64,000 nt of DNA from Loigolactobacillus jiayinensis (GCF_003946445.1 NZ_RHOF01000002.1:62001-126000), one strand, 5' to 3'; shown: positions 21,084-30,713, counted from the first letter of the stretch. Program-made: numbers and translations. Notes: generated by a model not told the origin, from the letters alone.

Positions 21084-21911
21084 GTGAAAAACAAGAAACG
21101 AGTGCTCGGTGTCGCCGGGCTCTTCACCTTAGTTTTATTCTTATCTGGTTGTAGCACTAAGCCGGTAACAAGCACCAGCACTGGCTTTTGGGATCACTAC
21201 ATTATTTGGAACTTCTCACGGGCGATCGTGTGGTTATCTAACTTATTTGGTGGTAGCTACGGTGTCGGAATTATCGTTTTTACCATTATTATCCGGATCA
21301 TCATTTTGCCATTAATGCAATATCAGATGAATAGTTCGCGAAAAATGATGGATATTCAGCCACAAATGAAAGCTTTGCAAAGTAAGTATTCGTCACGTGA
21401 TGTCGATACGCAACAAAAATTGCAAGGTGAAATGTCCAAACTGTATAAAGATGCTGGCGTTCATCCCTTTGCCAGCATGTTGCCCTTGGTTGTGCAGATG
21501 CCCGTTTTGATTGCGTTATATCAAGGTATTCAGCGGACCTCTGTATTACGCTCAGGCCACTTTTTATGGATGCAACTAGGCCAAGCGGATCCATACTTTA
21601 TTCTGCCAATTTTGGCGGCGGTATTGACCTTTGCAACGTCGAAATTAACAATGATGGGTCAAGTCCAACAAACGGGGATCCAGAACGTCCTGATGCTATG
21701 GGGGATGCCGATCATGATCTTATTCATGGCGATCAGCTTACCTTCAGCCTTAGCCGTTTACTGGGTAGTTACCAACGCTTTTTCCGTTGGGCAAACGTTA
21801 TTGTTGATGAATCCATTTAAATTACGTGCTGAGCGTGAAGCAAAGCAGCAGCAAAAGCGTGACCTAGAGCGGCAACTCGCTAAGGCACGCCGCGGTAAAA
21901 AGCGTAAATAA
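21084..21911 (+). CDS. yidC: Membrane protein insertase YidC
   Basis: This 275-residue lipoprotein insertase has a lipobox signal (LFLSGCST; mature Cys near residue 23) and about five membrane helices: GIIVFTIIIRIIILPLMQYQ, the cytoplasmic hairpin MDIQPQMKALQSKY, then VVQMPVLIALYQ and later helices. The tail is strongly basic (KARRGKKRK), a ribosome-contact feature of Firmicute YidC/SpoIIIJ. It starts at GTG 21084 directly after rnpA and is followed by a terminator. Confidence 0.95.
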   Translation: MKNKKRVLGVAGLFTLVLFLSGCSTKPVTSTSTGFWDHYIIWNFSRAIVWLSNLFGGSYGVGIIVFTIIIRIIILPLMQYQMNSSRKMMDIQPQMKALQSKYSSRDVDTQQKLQGEMSKLYKDAGVHPFASMLPLVVQMPVLIALYQGIQRTSVLRSGHFLWMQLGQADPYFILPILAAVLTFATSKLTMMGQVQQTGIQNVLMLWGMPIMILFMAISLPSALAVYWVVTNAFSVGQTLLLMNPFKLRAEREAKQQQKRDLERQLAKARRGKKRK

Positions 21912-21924
21912 TGCATCATTGATC

Positions 21925-21962
21925 GAGCTAAGGCCAACTGCGTTTGGTTTTAGCTCTTTTTT
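21925..21962 (+). terminator. Terminator after yidC
   Basis: GAGCTAA...CCAA pairs with TTGG..TTAGCTC and is followed by six T. Confidence 0.85.
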
Positions 21963-22045
21963 ATTACCTAGTTTGTTGAACTTATTATTAACCCAACGAT
22001 TGCCCACTAGTTTTGCGTGGCAAAATTGTGTAGACTAGAGAAGGT

Positions 22046-22099
22046 TATAATGGACGAGTACACAGCTGAGAAAGGCCCTGATCCGTGCCGTCTCGCTGT
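22046..22099 (+). promoter_or_regulatory. jag promoter -10 and 5'-terminal leader hairpin
   Basis: TATAAT (22046-22051) has no clear -35. The predicted transcript would begin almost at a strong stem: ACAGC-t-GAGA pairs with TCTC-GCTGT (22062-22099) with one bulge and an inner GGC/GCC. A 5'-end hairpin may protect the mRNA. Confidence 0.5.
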
Positions 22100-22145
22100 T
22101 GTAAAATGGAACCATAGATAATGAATAGACAAGGAGTTTTTATTT

Positions 22146-22889
22146 ATGCCGACATTTGAAGGAAGTACGATCCAAGCTGCCATTCAAAAAGGGCTGACGC
22201 ATCTAGATTTAAAACGTGATGCGGTCAATGTTGAGGTCGTGTCGGAAGGACGTAAAGGGTTTCTCGGCATCGGACGCAAACCCGCGATTGTTTCGTTAGC
22301 GGCACTACCAGTTACGCCACCTAAAGTGACCGCAGCAGCCCCGCAGCACGTTACGCCTGTGGCTGCCGCCGTGGTCCCAGCACACCCGCAGCCGCAGCAA
22401 ATGACGCCAGCACATAAGCGGGATGATGAACAGGCCGTCACTGCGCTTAAAGCGTACTTAGCGGCGATGGCAGCGGCGATTGATGCGCCAGCTAAGTTAA
22501 GCGTTCAGCGTGCATCAAAGAACCGACTAACGATTCAAATGGTTACGCAAAAAGAAGGCTTACTGATTGGTCATCATGGTAAGACGATCAATGCGCTACA
22601 GTATTTAGGCCAGGTTTACTTGAATCATCATGCCCATTCAAAATTTGCGTTATTACTGAATGTTGGTGATTATCGCGAACGGCGTAGCGGTATTCTAGCG
22701 CGCTTAGCTGACAAAACAGCGCGTGAAGCAATTGCTACTGGTCAACCAACGATGCTGGAAGCAATGCCGGCGTTTGAGCGTAAACAAATCCACGCCCATT
22801 TAGCGGACAGCCCCCATGTTTTGACCTACTCAGAGGGCGACGAACCACATCGTTATGTTGTGATCGCACCAAAACCGCACGTTGGATAA
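22146..22889 (+). CDS. khpB: RNA-binding protein Jag/KhpB
   Basis: KhpB is an RNA-binding partner of KhpA that affects cell elongation and division. The 247-residue protein has an N-terminal Jag_N domain (FEGSTIQAAIQKGL ... GRKGFLGIGRKPA), an Ala/Pro/Gln/His linker (about residues 60-95), a KH domain with LLIGHHGKTINALQYL and an R3H domain ending YSEGDEPHRYVVIAPK. It follows yidC as usual but has its own promoter-like site and leader. Confidence 0.93.
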   Translation: MPTFEGSTIQAAIQKGLTHLDLKRDAVNVEVVSEGRKGFLGIGRKPAIVSLAALPVTPPKVTAAAPQHVTPVAAAVVPAHPQPQQMTPAHKRDDEQAVTALKAYLAAMAAAIDAPAKLSVQRASKNRLTIQMVTQKEGLLIGHHGKTINALQYLGQVYLNHHAHSKFALLLNVGDYRERRSGILARLADKTAREAIATGQPTMLEAMPAFERKQIHAHLADSPHVLTYSEGDEPHRYVVIAPKPHVG

Positions 22890-22930
22890 GCTGGGGTGCC
22901 CCTTAAATGACTAAACATCATTTTTGATTG

Positions 22931-22941
22931 AGCGCGCTTGA
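22931..22941 (+). repeat. First copy of the dispersed 11-mer AGCGCGCTTGA
   Basis: The 10-mer AGCGCGCTTG starts at 22931, 24519, 26017, 26488, 27918, 37053, 45681, 55763, 58452, 58641, 60353 and 61644. Ten of the twelve are followed by A. Copies lie in intergenic DNA and in genes in different frames. Some extend to longer palindromes, such as TTCAAGCGCGCTTGAA at 27914-27929. Confidence 0.8.
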
Positions 22942-22964
22942 AAGTAAGTTACAAGAAAAAATCG

Positions 22965-22993
22965 TTGACAAATCAGAGGGTAACTTTTATAGT
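22965..22993 (+). promoter_or_regulatory. mnmE promoter
   Basis: A perfect TTGACA (22965-22970) and TATAGT (22988-22993) are spaced by 17 bases. The leader to the mnmE start is about 110 bases and contains a terminator-like hairpin. Confidence 0.85.
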
Positions 22994-23026
22994 AAGTCAT
23001 AATATGAGTTCGATAAAGTAGTCAAG

Positions 23027-23078
23027 GTGCTTTGTCACGTTCCCGTTAACCAAGGGGCGTGGTGTAGGCGCTTTTTTT
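23027..23078 (+). terminator. Leader terminator-like hairpin before mnmE
   Basis: GTGC (23027-23030) pairs with GCGC (23068-23071) and, inside, CACGTTCC pairs with GGGGCGTG (23054-23061) over 8 bp including two G-U pairs. Seven T follow. It lies between the strong promoter and the mnmE ribosome site, so it could act as an attenuator. Confidence 0.6.
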
Positions 23079-23107
23079 GTTGAAAAAAATAAGGAGGACG
23101 ATATTTC

Positions 23108-24499
23108 ATGGCGAATACAACAACTGAATTTGACACGATCGCGGCGATTTCGACACCGCCGGGCGAAGGTGCGATTTCGATCGTACGCTTGTCAGGTGAG
23201 GATGCGCTGCCGATTGCGGGCAAGATTTTTAAAGGACATGATTTGCAAAAAGTAGCCAGCCATACGATCAATTACGGGCATATCGTTGACCCAGATAATG
23301 ATGAAACGATTGATGAAGTCATGGTCTCCGTTCTGCGCGCACCCAAAACGTACACGCGCGAAGAAATGGTAGAAATCAATACACATGGCGGTATTGTTGC
23401 GACCAATCATGTGTTGCAGTTGTTGCTCAGTCACGGTGCCCGCCTAGCCGAACCTGGTGAATTTACCAAGCGCGCTTTTCTTAATGGTCGAATTGATTTG
23501 ACGCAAGCCGAATCAGTAATGGATCTGATCCGCGCCAAAACTGATCGAGCAATGCAGGTTGCCGTTGATCAATTAGATGGTAATTTATCGCGCTTGATCA
23601 AGAATATTCGCCAAGAGATCCTTGATGCGCTGGCCCAGGTTGAAGTGAATATCGACTATCCTGAATACGATGCTGTGGAAACAATGACGACGAAAATGCT
23701 GTTAGAAAAAGCGACGACGGTTAAAAAACAGATCGAGCAACTTTTAGCCACGGCTAGTCAGGGCAAAGTTTTACGTGAAGGCTTAGCCACCGCCATCGTT
23801 GGCCGGCCCAACGTTGGTAAATCCAGCTTATTGAATTACCTATTGCATGAAGATAAAGCAATTGTGACGGATGTTGCCGGTACCACACGTGATGTAATCG
23901 AAGAGTACGTCAACGTCCGAGATGTACCTTTAAAACTGATCGATACGGCTGGTATTCGCGAAACTAACGATAAGGTCGAAAAAATCGGCGTTGAGCGCTC
24001 ACGCCAAGCAATCACCCAAGCTGACCTTGTTTTGTTGATCCTCGATAATAGCGAGGCACTAACGGATGAGGATCGCGCTTTGTTAACCGCAACTAACGCT
24101 AAAAAGCGCTTAGTCATTTTAAATAAAACTGACTTACCGGTTGAGCTAGACGAAGCTGAGCTACAACAAAGTGTGGCGCCAGAAAATATTATTGCGATTT
24201 CCGCCTTAACGGCTACTGGTGTTGATCAATTGGAACAGCGGATCGCTGACTTATTCTGGGGTGGCATTGATAATAGTCAGAGCACGACCCTAGTTAGTAA
24301 TGCGCGCCAAATTGGTTTGCTTAATCAAGCTAAACAGGCCTTAGACGATGTTTTGGCGGGAATCAAGGCAGAGATGCCAGTCGACTTAATTCAAATCGAT
24401 ATGACGCGTTGTTGGGACTTGCTCGGTGAAATCACTGGCGATGCGTATCAAGATGAATTATTAAATCAACTATTTAGCCAGTTTTGTTTAGGTAAATAA
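23108..24499 (+). CDS. mnmE: tRNA modification GTPase MnmE
   Basis: MnmE and MnmG together modify the wobble uridine (cmnm5U) of several tRNAs. The 463-residue protein has the formyl-THF-binding N-domain ([21 protein letters not shown]), helical segments and an inserted G domain with [26 protein letters not shown] and NKTD. The C-terminus FCLGK is the catalytic C(I/L)GK motif. An AAGGAGG site precedes the ATG. mnmG follows after 69 bp. Confidence 0.97.
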   Translation: MANTTTEFDTIAAISTPPGEGAISIVRLSGEDALPIAGKIFKGHDLQKVASHTINYGHIVDPDNDETIDEVMVSVLRAPKTYTREEMVEINTHGGIVATNHVLQLLLSHGARLAEPGEFTKRAFLNGRIDLTQAESVMDLIRAKTDRAMQVAVDQLDGNLSRLIKNIRQEILDALAQVEVNIDYPEYDAVETMTTKMLLEKATTVKKQIEQLLATASQGKVLREGLATAIVGRPNVGKSSLLNYLLHEDKAIVTDVAGTTRDVIEEYVNVRDVPLKLIDTAGIRETNDKVEKIGVERSRQAITQADLVLLILDNSEALTDEDRALLTATNAKKRLVILNKTDLPVELDEAELQQSVAPENIIAISALTATGVDQLEQRIADLFWGGIDNSQSTTLVSNARQIGLLNQAKQALDDVLAGIKAEMPVDLIQIDMTRCWDLLGEITGDAYQDELLNQLFSQFCLGK

Positions 24500-24568
24500 G
24501 CCACAGTGAAAAAAGTTAAGCGCGCTTGAAACGGCGCTTGACCTTTATATATGGAGGGAAACTAAGAG

Positions 24569-26476
24569 ATGGAAGTACGCGAATATGATGCGCAGAATTA
24601 TGATGTGATCGTTGTCGGCGCCGGTCATGCTGGCTCAGAGGCGGCTTTAGCGGCTGCACGTATGGGCAACGAAACCTTACTGTTAACGATCAATTTGGAC
24701 ATGGTTGCTTTTATGCCCTGTAATCCGTCAGTCGGCGGTCCAGCTAAAGGTATCGTGGTTCGCGAAATTGATGCTTTAGGCGGCGAAATGGCCCATAATA
24801 TTGATAAAACTTATATTCAAATGCGCATGCTGAATACGGGTAAAGGCCCAGCAGTTCGGGCATTACGCGCACAAGCTGATAAACATGCCTATCACCAAGC
24901 GATGAAAGATACGATTGAAAAACAGGCGCATTTGACTTTACGTCAGGGGATCGCTGATCGTTTATTGATGGAAGATGATGCTTGTGTGGGGATCGTGACT
25001 AACACAGGGGCACGCTACCATGCTAAAAGTGTCGTTTTAGCTGCCGGCACAGCTTCCCGCGGTAAAATCATTATTGGTGAATTAATGTACTCGTCAGGCC
25101 CCAATAATTCGCAACCAGCAACAAAACTGTCCTTAGATTTAATGGATCAAGGCCTTAAGTTACGTCGTTTTAAAACAGGGACACCGCCACGGGTCGATGG
25201 CACAACGATTGATTATTCAGTCACTGAAGAACAGCCTGGGGACAAGGAAGTTAATCATTTTAGTTATGATACGCCTGATTCAATTTACTTGAAGGATCAA
25301 GTTTCTTGCTGGCTAACTTATACCAACCCAACAACGCATAAAATAATTCGCGATAACTTGGATCGTGCACCGATGTTTTCTGGCTTGATCAAAGGTGTTG
25401 GGCCGCGTTATTGCCCTTCAATTGAAGATAAAGTTGTCCGTTTTGCGGATAAAGATCACCATCAATTATTCTTGGAACCTGAAGGCCGTAACACAGAGGA
25501 ATGGTACGTCCAAGGCTTTTCAACATCAATGCCAGAAGAAGTTCAGCAACAGATGCTCCATACCGTTGCCGGCTTAGAGCACGCCCAAATGATGCGCCCA
25601 GGCTACGCAATTGAATACGATGTGGTTGAACCTTATCAATTACGGCCAACCTTGGAAACGAAGCTCGTACGGAACTTATTTACAGCTGGTCAAATGAATG
25701 GGACCTCTGGTTATGAAGAAGCTGCTGGCCAAGGTTTATTGGCGGGGATCAATGCTGGCTTACGGGCTAAAGGTATTGAAGAACCCTTTATCTTAAAGCG
25801 CAGCGATGCTTATATCGGCGTTATGGTCGATGACTTGGTGACTAAGGGGACTAACGAACCTTATCGTCTATTAACAAGCCGCGCTGAATACCGCTTGATT
25901 TTGCGGCACGATAATGCGGATCTACGTTTAACTGAACGCGGACATGAACTAGGTTTGATCAGCGATGCGCGGTACAACAAGTTTCTTGTTAAAAAAGCAG
26001 CGATTGAAAATGAATTAGCGCGCTTGAATACTGTTCGAATCAAGCCCAGCGAAGCCGTTAATGCTTTCTTAGCTACTAAAGGCGCAACGCCACTAAAAGA
26101 TGGTGTGCTGGCCAGCGAGTTCTTGCGGCGGCCAGAAGTTAATTATGCTGATGCATTACAGTTTATTGCGGCACCGGCAACGCCACTGGATCGTCGAGAA
26201 ATTGAGCAAATTGAAATCCAGATGAAGTACGCCGGCTACATTAAAAAAGCCGAGGAACGTGTTGCAAAGTTAAAGCGGATGGAAGCTAAGCAGATTCCGG
26301 CTAACATTGATTACGATGCTATCAACGGTTTGGCAACTGAAGCACACCAAAAGCTCAAAAAGATTCAACCAGAAACACTTGCTCAAGCAACACGAATCAG
26401 TGGGGTCAATCCAGCTGATATTGCTATTTTAAGTGTTTATATTGAACAGGGTCGAATTGCTAAAGTTTCTAGTTAA
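24569..26476 (+). CDS. mnmG: tRNA modification enzyme MnmG (GidA)
   Basis: MnmG is the FAD/NADH partner of MnmE. The 635-residue protein has the FAD motif [19 protein letters not shown], the signatures [13 protein letters not shown] and GTPPRVDG, and a helical C-terminal domain ([12 protein letters not shown]) that contacts MnmE. Length and order match the family. The gap from mnmE contains a copy of the AGCGCGCTTGA repeat. A terminator follows. Confidence 0.97.
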   Translation: MEVREYDAQNYDVIVVGAGHAGSEAALAAARMGNETLLLTINLDMVAFMPCNPSVGGPAKGIVVREIDALGGEMAHNIDKTYIQMRMLNTGKGPAVRALRAQADKHAYHQAMKDTIEKQAHLTLRQGIADRLLMEDDACVGIVTNTGARYHAKSVVLAAGTASRGKIIIGELMYSSGPNNSQPATKLSLDLMDQGLKLRRFKTGTPPRVDGTTIDYSVTEEQPGDKEVNHFSYDTPDSIYLKDQVSCWLTYTNPTTHKIIRDNLDRAPMFSGLIKGVGPRYCPSIEDKVVRFADKDHHQLFLEPEGRNTEEWYVQGFSTSMPEEVQQQMLHTVAGLEHAQMMRPGYAIEYDVVEPYQLRPTLETKLVRNLFTAGQMNGTSGYEEAAGQGLLAGINAGLRAKGIEEPFILKRSDAYIGVMVDDLVTKGTNEPYRLLTSRAEYRLILRHDNADLRLTERGHELGLISDARYNKFLVKKAAIENELARLNTVRIKPSEAVNAFLATKGATPLKDGVLASEFLRRPEVNYADALQFIAAPATPLDRREIEQIEIQMKYAGYIKKAEERVAKLKRMEAKQIPANIDYDAINGLATEAHQKLKKIQPETLAQATRISGVNPADIAILSVYIEQGRIAKVSS

Positions 26477-26500
26477 GCGCACTTCCAAGCGCGCTTGAAA

Positions 26501-26536
26501 AAGTCTGTCAGTAGAAAATCACTGGCAGACTTTTTT
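26501..26536 (+). terminator. Terminator after mnmG
   Basis: AAGTCTGTCAGT (26501-26512) pairs with ACTGGCAGACTT with one G-U, followed by a T run. A repeat copy lies immediately upstream. Confidence 0.85.
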
Positions 26537-26620
26537 GTGTGGTCAAATATTTGCGGCTAGTGTCAATTAAGTGGTACGGTAAAGCATATTAGTTGGTCAC
26601 AAATTAGGAGGTAATCGTTA

Positions 26621-27556
26621 ATGGCAAAACAAGTGACAATCGGAAAATCGGCAGTAACCGCAGTACCACTAGGCTTGGGCACAAATGCGGTTGGTGGCAC
26701 GAACTTATTTCCAGATCTAGAAGATCGTACCGGCAAAGCAATCGTTCATACTGGTCTTGATGCTGGGATGACGCTATTGGATACTGCTTTTGCTTATGGT
26801 TTAGGCCATTCTGAAGAATTAATTGGGCAAGTGTTAAAAGATTATGATCGGCATCAAGTAGTGGTGGCGTCTAAAGCGGCACAGGATCTTTCCAGTGGGG
26901 AAGCCGTTTTGAATAACACACCACAATTTTTACGGCAGGCAGTTGATGATAGTCTTCGCCGGTTACAAACCGACTATCTAGATATTTTTTATATTCATTT
27001 TCCCGATCAGCAAACGCCAAAGGATGAGGCGGTGTCAGCGTTAAATGATTTGAAACAAGCTGGTAAAATTCGGGCCGTTGGGGTTTCTAATTTCAGTTTG
27101 GCGCAAGTTAAGGAAGCCAATCGTGATGGCGACGTTGATGTCGTTGAGGATCAATATAGTTTATTACACCGCGATGCAGAAGCGGAACTGTTGCCTTATC
27201 TGCAACAGCAGAAGATCAGCTTTGTACCGTATTTTCCATTGGCTTCTGGGTTATTGACCGGTAAATATCGTGCTGACGTTACCTTCCCAGCCAACGATAT
27301 TCGCCATAAGAATCCAGATTTTCAAGGTGAGCGCTTTGCAACGATCGTTAAGCAAGTTGCTCAGTTACAGCCTTTGGCAGACGCGCATGCTGCAACGATT
27401 GCGCAAGTTGCGCTAGCATGGTACATCCAAAATCCACAGATTGGCGTGGTGATTCCTGGTGCCAAAAAAGTCGCACAGGTCACAGCAAACGCTAAAGCAT
27501 TAGAAATAGAGTTAACGCAAGCTGAGTATCAACAAATCGATCAACTATTTAAATAA
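26621..27556 (+). CDS. Aldo/keto reductase
   Basis: This 311-residue protein is a soluble NAD(P)H-dependent aldo/keto reductase with a TIM-barrel fold. The catalytic tetrad is visible: Asp in LLDTAFAYG, Tyr in the same motif, Lys in VVASKAA and His in FYIHFPD. The cofactor-binding end shows VVIPGAKKVAQV. The ATG has an AGGAGG site. It stands alone between two terminators, so its substrate cannot be inferred. Confidence 0.9.
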   Translation: MAKQVTIGKSAVTAVPLGLGTNAVGGTNLFPDLEDRTGKAIVHTGLDAGMTLLDTAFAYGLGHSEELIGQVLKDYDRHQVVVASKAAQDLSSGEAVLNNTPQFLRQAVDDSLRRLQTDYLDIFYIHFPDQQTPKDEAVSALNDLKQAGKIRAVGVSNFSLAQVKEANRDGDVDVVEDQYSLLHRDAEAELLPYLQQQKISFVPYFPLASGLLTGKYRADVTFPANDIRHKNPDFQGERFATIVKQVAQLQPLADAHAATIAQVALAWYIQNPQIGVVIPGAKKVAQVTANAKALEIELTQAEYQQIDQLFK

Positions 27557-27608
27557 AGCAAAGCAGTTGTGCTAAGAAAGTTATAGCGCAACTGCTTTGC
27601 TTTATTTT
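27555..27608. terminator. Bidirectional terminator between convergent genes
   Basis: AAAGCAAAGCAGTTG pairs with CAACTGCTTTGCTTT over 15 bp, with GCT/AGC inside. T-rich runs flank it on both strands. It serves the reductase (plus) and the ABC operon (minus). Confidence 0.85.
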
Positions 27609-27610
27609 TT

Positions 27611-28285
27611 CTATGCTGTTTTACTGATTTTACCATCTAAAATTTCGTAAACTTGGTCAGCGTAGTCGCGCAACCGCAGATCATGGGTGACAACGACAAT
27701 GGCTTTATGCTGACTTTTTGCTAAATCAGCCAATAACTGGCCGACTTCCTTAACGCGCTCACTGTCTAAGGCGGCCGTGGGTTCATCGGCTAGAACGATT
27801 TCTGGGTTAGTATACAAGGCGCGGGCGATGGCGACGCGCTGTTTTTGACCACCGGAAAGTTCAGCGGGGTATTGGTGCTGAAACTCGGCGATACCCAATT
27901 GTTCTAATAGCGTTTCAAGCGCGCTTGAAGTTAGATTACCTTGTTTTTTAACGCGCTCAGCTAGGCTGAATTGTTCGCGGACGGTTAGGTATGGAAGTAG
28001 GTTATAGGCCTGTAAAATGAAGCCAATTTTATTCAGGCGCAGATTATCGCGTTGCTTGGCCGTTAACGCGTAAAGTGGTTGTTGATCTAATTCGACTTGG
28101 CCGCTGTTAGGCGTTTGTAGGCCGCCAGCAATGGTTAAGAACGTACTTTTACCAGAACCAGAAGGGCCGATAACTAGACTTAATTCGCCAGCTTCAGCGG
28201 TAAAATTAATATCGCGTAAGACGTGCACGCGGCTGGCTTTATGACCAAAAAATTTATTGATGTTTGTTAATTTAATTGCACTCAT
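27611..28285 (-). CDS. ABC transporter ATP-binding protein (MacB/LolD type)
   Basis: The 224-residue ATPase shows Walker A (IGPSGSGKSTFL), the Q-loop (GFILQAYNLLP), the signature LSGGQKQRVAIARAL, Walker B (EIVLADEPTAALD) and the H-loop (VVVTHD). It belongs to the family that pairs with FtsX-type permeases. The permease lies 2 bp upstream, and a TetR regulator precedes that. The set is probably a regulated exporter of lipid-like or antimicrobial compounds. A perfect TTCAAGCGCGCTTGAA palindrome lies inside the gene. Confidence 0.93.
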   Translation of the reverse strand: MSAIKLTNINKFFGHKASRVHVLRDINFTAEAGELSLVIGPSGSGKSTFLTIAGGLQTPNSGQVELDQQPLYALTAKQRDNLRLNKIGFILQAYNLLPYLTVREQFSLAERVKKQGNLTSSALETLLEQLGIAEFQHQYPAELSGGQKQRVAIARALYTNPEIVLADEPTAALDSERVKEVGQLLADLAKSQHKAIVVVTHDLRLRDYADQVYEILDGKISKTA

Positions 28286-28287
28286 GA

Positions 28288-29352
28288 CTAACCTCCAATA
28301 ACACTGACAGGATCAACACGTAAAATCATGCGCGTTGGGAATAAAGCACCGATAATACCGGTAACAACTAAGCCAAGCGCAACGGCACCAAGAATGGGCA
28401 GATCAAATGTCATTGGTACATTTGCCGGCATGGCTAATGCAGTGAGCGCAGTCAAAGCGGTACCGATGATTAGGCCGCTGATCACGAGGATCATGGCTTG
28501 ACTGATCGTAGCGCCAACCAATGTTTTAGCGGGGATGCCCTGTGCTCGTAAAACCGCGTAATTTTGTAATTTTTGCACGGTTAAAATATATAAGAATACG
28601 GCTATGACAATCAGTGAAATAATCATTAAGAAGCCGATCATGAAAGCAAAGGTGGAATTTTGCGCAGAATAGCCGGGTAATTTATTAATGAACTGTTTGG
28701 TGGAATAGTATTTTAAATCATCATTTTTCTGGCTGAAGTGGCTTGTCTGACTGACGATCGCGCTGGCAACCAGATTAGGGCCAACATTTTTCAAACTGCG
28801 CCAAGCGGTTAGCGTGCCGTAAACGATTGGGGCGATGTTGATTTTGGCGTTATTGATGAAGCCAACGATTTTAAATTGTTGGCTAGTACTGCTTAAGCGA
28901 ATTTTTTGACCTAAATGGTAGCCCGCGTTCTTAAATGAAGTATCGACGACGACTTCCTGATTGGTAGTCGGTTTGTGGCCGGCTGCTAGTTGCATATTTT
29001 TGGCGATGAACTGTTGGCTTTGTAGGCCGATAAATTGAGCGCTGGTTTTAGGCTCACCACTAGCCTTAGCTACAACGGGCACTTGGCCGATATAGGCTTC
29101 GTGGCCGGATAATTTAGCGGGGACTTGCTGCTTAGTCAGCAGCGATTGGCTCAAACTAACGTTGGCGTCCTGACTTAAAGCGATTCGTTGGATGTTCCAA
29201 GACTCAATGGCGTTGGTATTTTCGCGCGCTAAGCCTAATGCTAAGCTGGTTAGGATAAAAATTAAATAGCTGATCAAAACAATCATAGCAATGATCAAGC
29301 TATAACGTAGTTTCTCGTGCTTGATTTCTTTTAAGGCTAAAAACATAATCAT
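28288..29352 (-). CDS. FtsX-family ABC transporter permease
   Basis: This protein of up to 354 residues has one N-terminal membrane helix (YSLIIAMIVLISYLIFILTS), an extracellular domain of about 190 residues and three C-terminal helices, the FtsX/MacB-like pattern. The frame opens at ATG 29352 but a second ATG at 29346, eight bases from AGAAAGAAG, may be the true start (MFLALKEIKHEK). It follows the TetR gene by 9 bp and precedes its ATPase, so the three form one operon. Confidence 0.88.
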   Translation of the reverse strand: MIMFLALKEIKHEKLRYSLIIAMIVLISYLIFILTSLALGLARENTNAIESWNIQRIALSQDANVSLSQSLLTKQQVPAKLSGHEAYIGQVPVVAKASGEPKTSAQFIGLQSQQFIAKNMQLAAGHKPTTNQEVVVDTSFKNAGYHLGQKIRLSSTSQQFKIVGFINNAKINIAPIVYGTLTAWRSLKNVGPNLVASAIVSQTSHFSQKNDDLKYYSTKQFINKLPGYSAQNSTFAFMIGFLMIISLIVIAVFLYILTVQKLQNYAVLRAQGIPAKTLVGATISQAMILVISGLIIGTALTALTALAMPANVPMTFDLPILGAVALGLVVTGIIGALFPTRMILRVDPVSVIGG

Positions 29353-29361
29353 AACTTCTTT

Positions 29362-29871
29362 CTACACGGTATGTAAAACAGTCAGTACTTGCTCTAAGCG
29401 CTGTAACGCCTGTGTTTCGCTACTAGGATCAGTCAAGATCTGTTTGATCGTTGCGTGAATGAGAATGGCGGCGGCCCAAACTGAGCTGGGGATGTTAGCG
29501 GGCATGGCTGACCTTGTTGTATCAGGTAGGAGCGCTTCATTTTGGGTCACATGGCGCTTGATCAGTTGATAATACTGACTATTAGCGGTGCGTTCAGTAA
29601 ACTGCTGCACTTGTAGCATGTATTCATGCGGCGTGTTGTCGCGCGATACATTGCGGTGAATAGCAGTCATTGCTTGGCGATAAAGGTATTGGTACGCATC
29701 GGTTAAATCGGTAAAATATTTATAAAAGGCGCCGCGAGCAATTTGCGCCTGAACGACGATCCGGGCAACTTGTGCTTGCGCGAGTGAATAATCGGAGAAT
29801 TCTTGAAGCAAGGCCGCCTCGATGCGGGCTTTTTTGGCGGCTGGTAAATTATTAAATGTTGTAGAAACCAT
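29362..29871 (-). CDS. TetR/AcrR-family regulator of the ABC operon
   Basis: The 169-residue protein has an N-terminal helix-turn-helix (about residues 10-55; ARIVVQAQIARGAFYKYFTD) and a variable ligand-binding C-terminal part. The frame is open further upstream to 29937, but AAGGAGG lies just before ATG 29871 (MVSTTFNNLP), which is the true start. The promoter contains two near-identical palindromes, so it very probably represses itself and the exporter. The ligand is unknown. Confidence 0.9.
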   Translation of the reverse strand: MVSTTFNNLPAAKKARIEAALLQEFSDYSLAQAQVARIVVQAQIARGAFYKYFTDLTDAYQYLYRQAMTAIHRNVSRDNTPHEYMLQVQQFTERTANSQYYQLIKRHVTQNEALLPDTTRSAMPANIPSSVWAAAILIHATIKQILTDPSSETQALQRLEQVLTVLHTV

Positions 29872-29893
29872 GAGTTCCTCCTTAGTTAAATGG

Positions 29894-29937
29894 TGACGCG
29901 GTGTCACTAATATACCGCGATAGTGACACCGTGTCAA
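29894..29937 (-). promoter_or_regulatory. Promoter with two TetR operator palindromes
   Basis: Leftward TTGACA (29932-29937) and TATATT (29909-29914) are spaced by 17. Palindromes TGACGCGGTGTCA (29894-29906) and TGACACCGTGTCA (29924-29936) are centred 30 bp apart. One covers the -35 and the other lies just after the -10. Confidence 0.85.
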
Positions 29938-29948
29938 CTTTTGGTAAA

Positions 29949-29972
29949 TAAAAAAGCCAGCACAGTGGCTGA
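29949..29972 (-). terminator. Terminator after the first DUF4811 gene
   Basis: AGCCA (29955-29959) pairs with TGGCT (29966-29970), with T6 leftward. It separates the efflux cassette from the TetR promoter. Confidence 0.75.
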
Positions 29973-29981
29973 CCTTGTTAT

Positions 29982-30713
29982 TTATTTCAATGATTCCTTT
30001 TGCAATTGAGCTAATACTTGCTGCTGCGCTTGTTGTTGCGCCGCAGTCGTATATTGTTTTTGCAAAGCTTGTTGTTGCTCGGTGGTCATTTGCGGATTTT
30101 GCTTGATAGCGGCCGTCATTTTAGCTTTGACGGCTGCTGTTAGTTCAGCTTTCATTTTAGCCGCTGACGACTTAGCTTGTTTCTGTAATTGTTTTGCCTG
30201 TGTGGTGCTAAGAACGACCCAGTCACTGCCAACTTTAAATTGTTGTTGTCGTGATTTGAAGGTATGGTTATTGCCAACGCCGGCAAACAAGAAGCGGTAG
30301 AAGCCATTACGGTACACATAACGCGTTGTTTTAGTCACTAACTTCGCGTTTTTTGTGTTATTTTTAGTTACGCTAGTTTTGGTTTTAATATCAGCCGTTG
30401 TATGGGCAACCTTTTTTTGTTGGCTATCGGTTTTATAAATAAAAATCTTTTCGTTACCGTTGCCTAAAGGTTGATACAACAATAATTTAGCGCCAGAAAT
30501 ATTACTAGCCGAGGTTAGCGATTTTTCCGTGGTCGTAGTGACAGTTTTCATGCCCCACTGCTGATTATCGTTGAAGAATAAGCCAGCGATCGAGCAAATC
30601 AAAACAAGTAATAATACGCCAGTTGCGACGTTGCGGCCGGCACTACGCTGATTTGTGGAAATCGTAATGATGACAAAAAGTAAGGCGCTTAATAAAACGA
30701 GTACGATCAACAT
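29982..30713 (-). CDS. DUF4811 membrane-anchored protein, cassette 1
   Basis: The 243-residue protein has two N-terminal hydrophobic helices (about residues 2-18 and 29-46) and a polar domain. It contains MKTVTTTTEKSLTSAS and a Lys/Gln/Ala-rich helical C-terminus. It resembles DUF4811 proteins, which in lactobacilli accompany DHA2-type MFS efflux pumps; the function is unknown. Its start overlaps the MFS stop by one base, so it is translationally coupled. A paralogue lies at 32851-33591 in the same arrangement. Confidence 0.78.
   Translation of the reverse strand: MLIVLVLLSALLFVIITISTNQRSAGRNVATGVLLLVLICSIAGLFFNDNQQWGMKTVTTTTEKSLTSASNISGAKLLLYQPLGNGNEKIFIYKTDSQQKKVAHTTADIKTKTSVTKNNTKNAKLVTKTTRYVYRNGFYRFLFAGVGNNHTFKSRQQQFKVGSDWVVLSTTQAKQLQKQAKSSAAKMKAELTAAVKAKMTAAIKQNPQMTTEQQQALQKQYTTAAQQQAQQQVLAQLQKESLK

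Noticed and set aside
21990-22051. A full -35/-10 promoter for jag
   Set aside because: TATAAT is clear but TTGTGT lies only 14 bases away, so only the -10 is reported.
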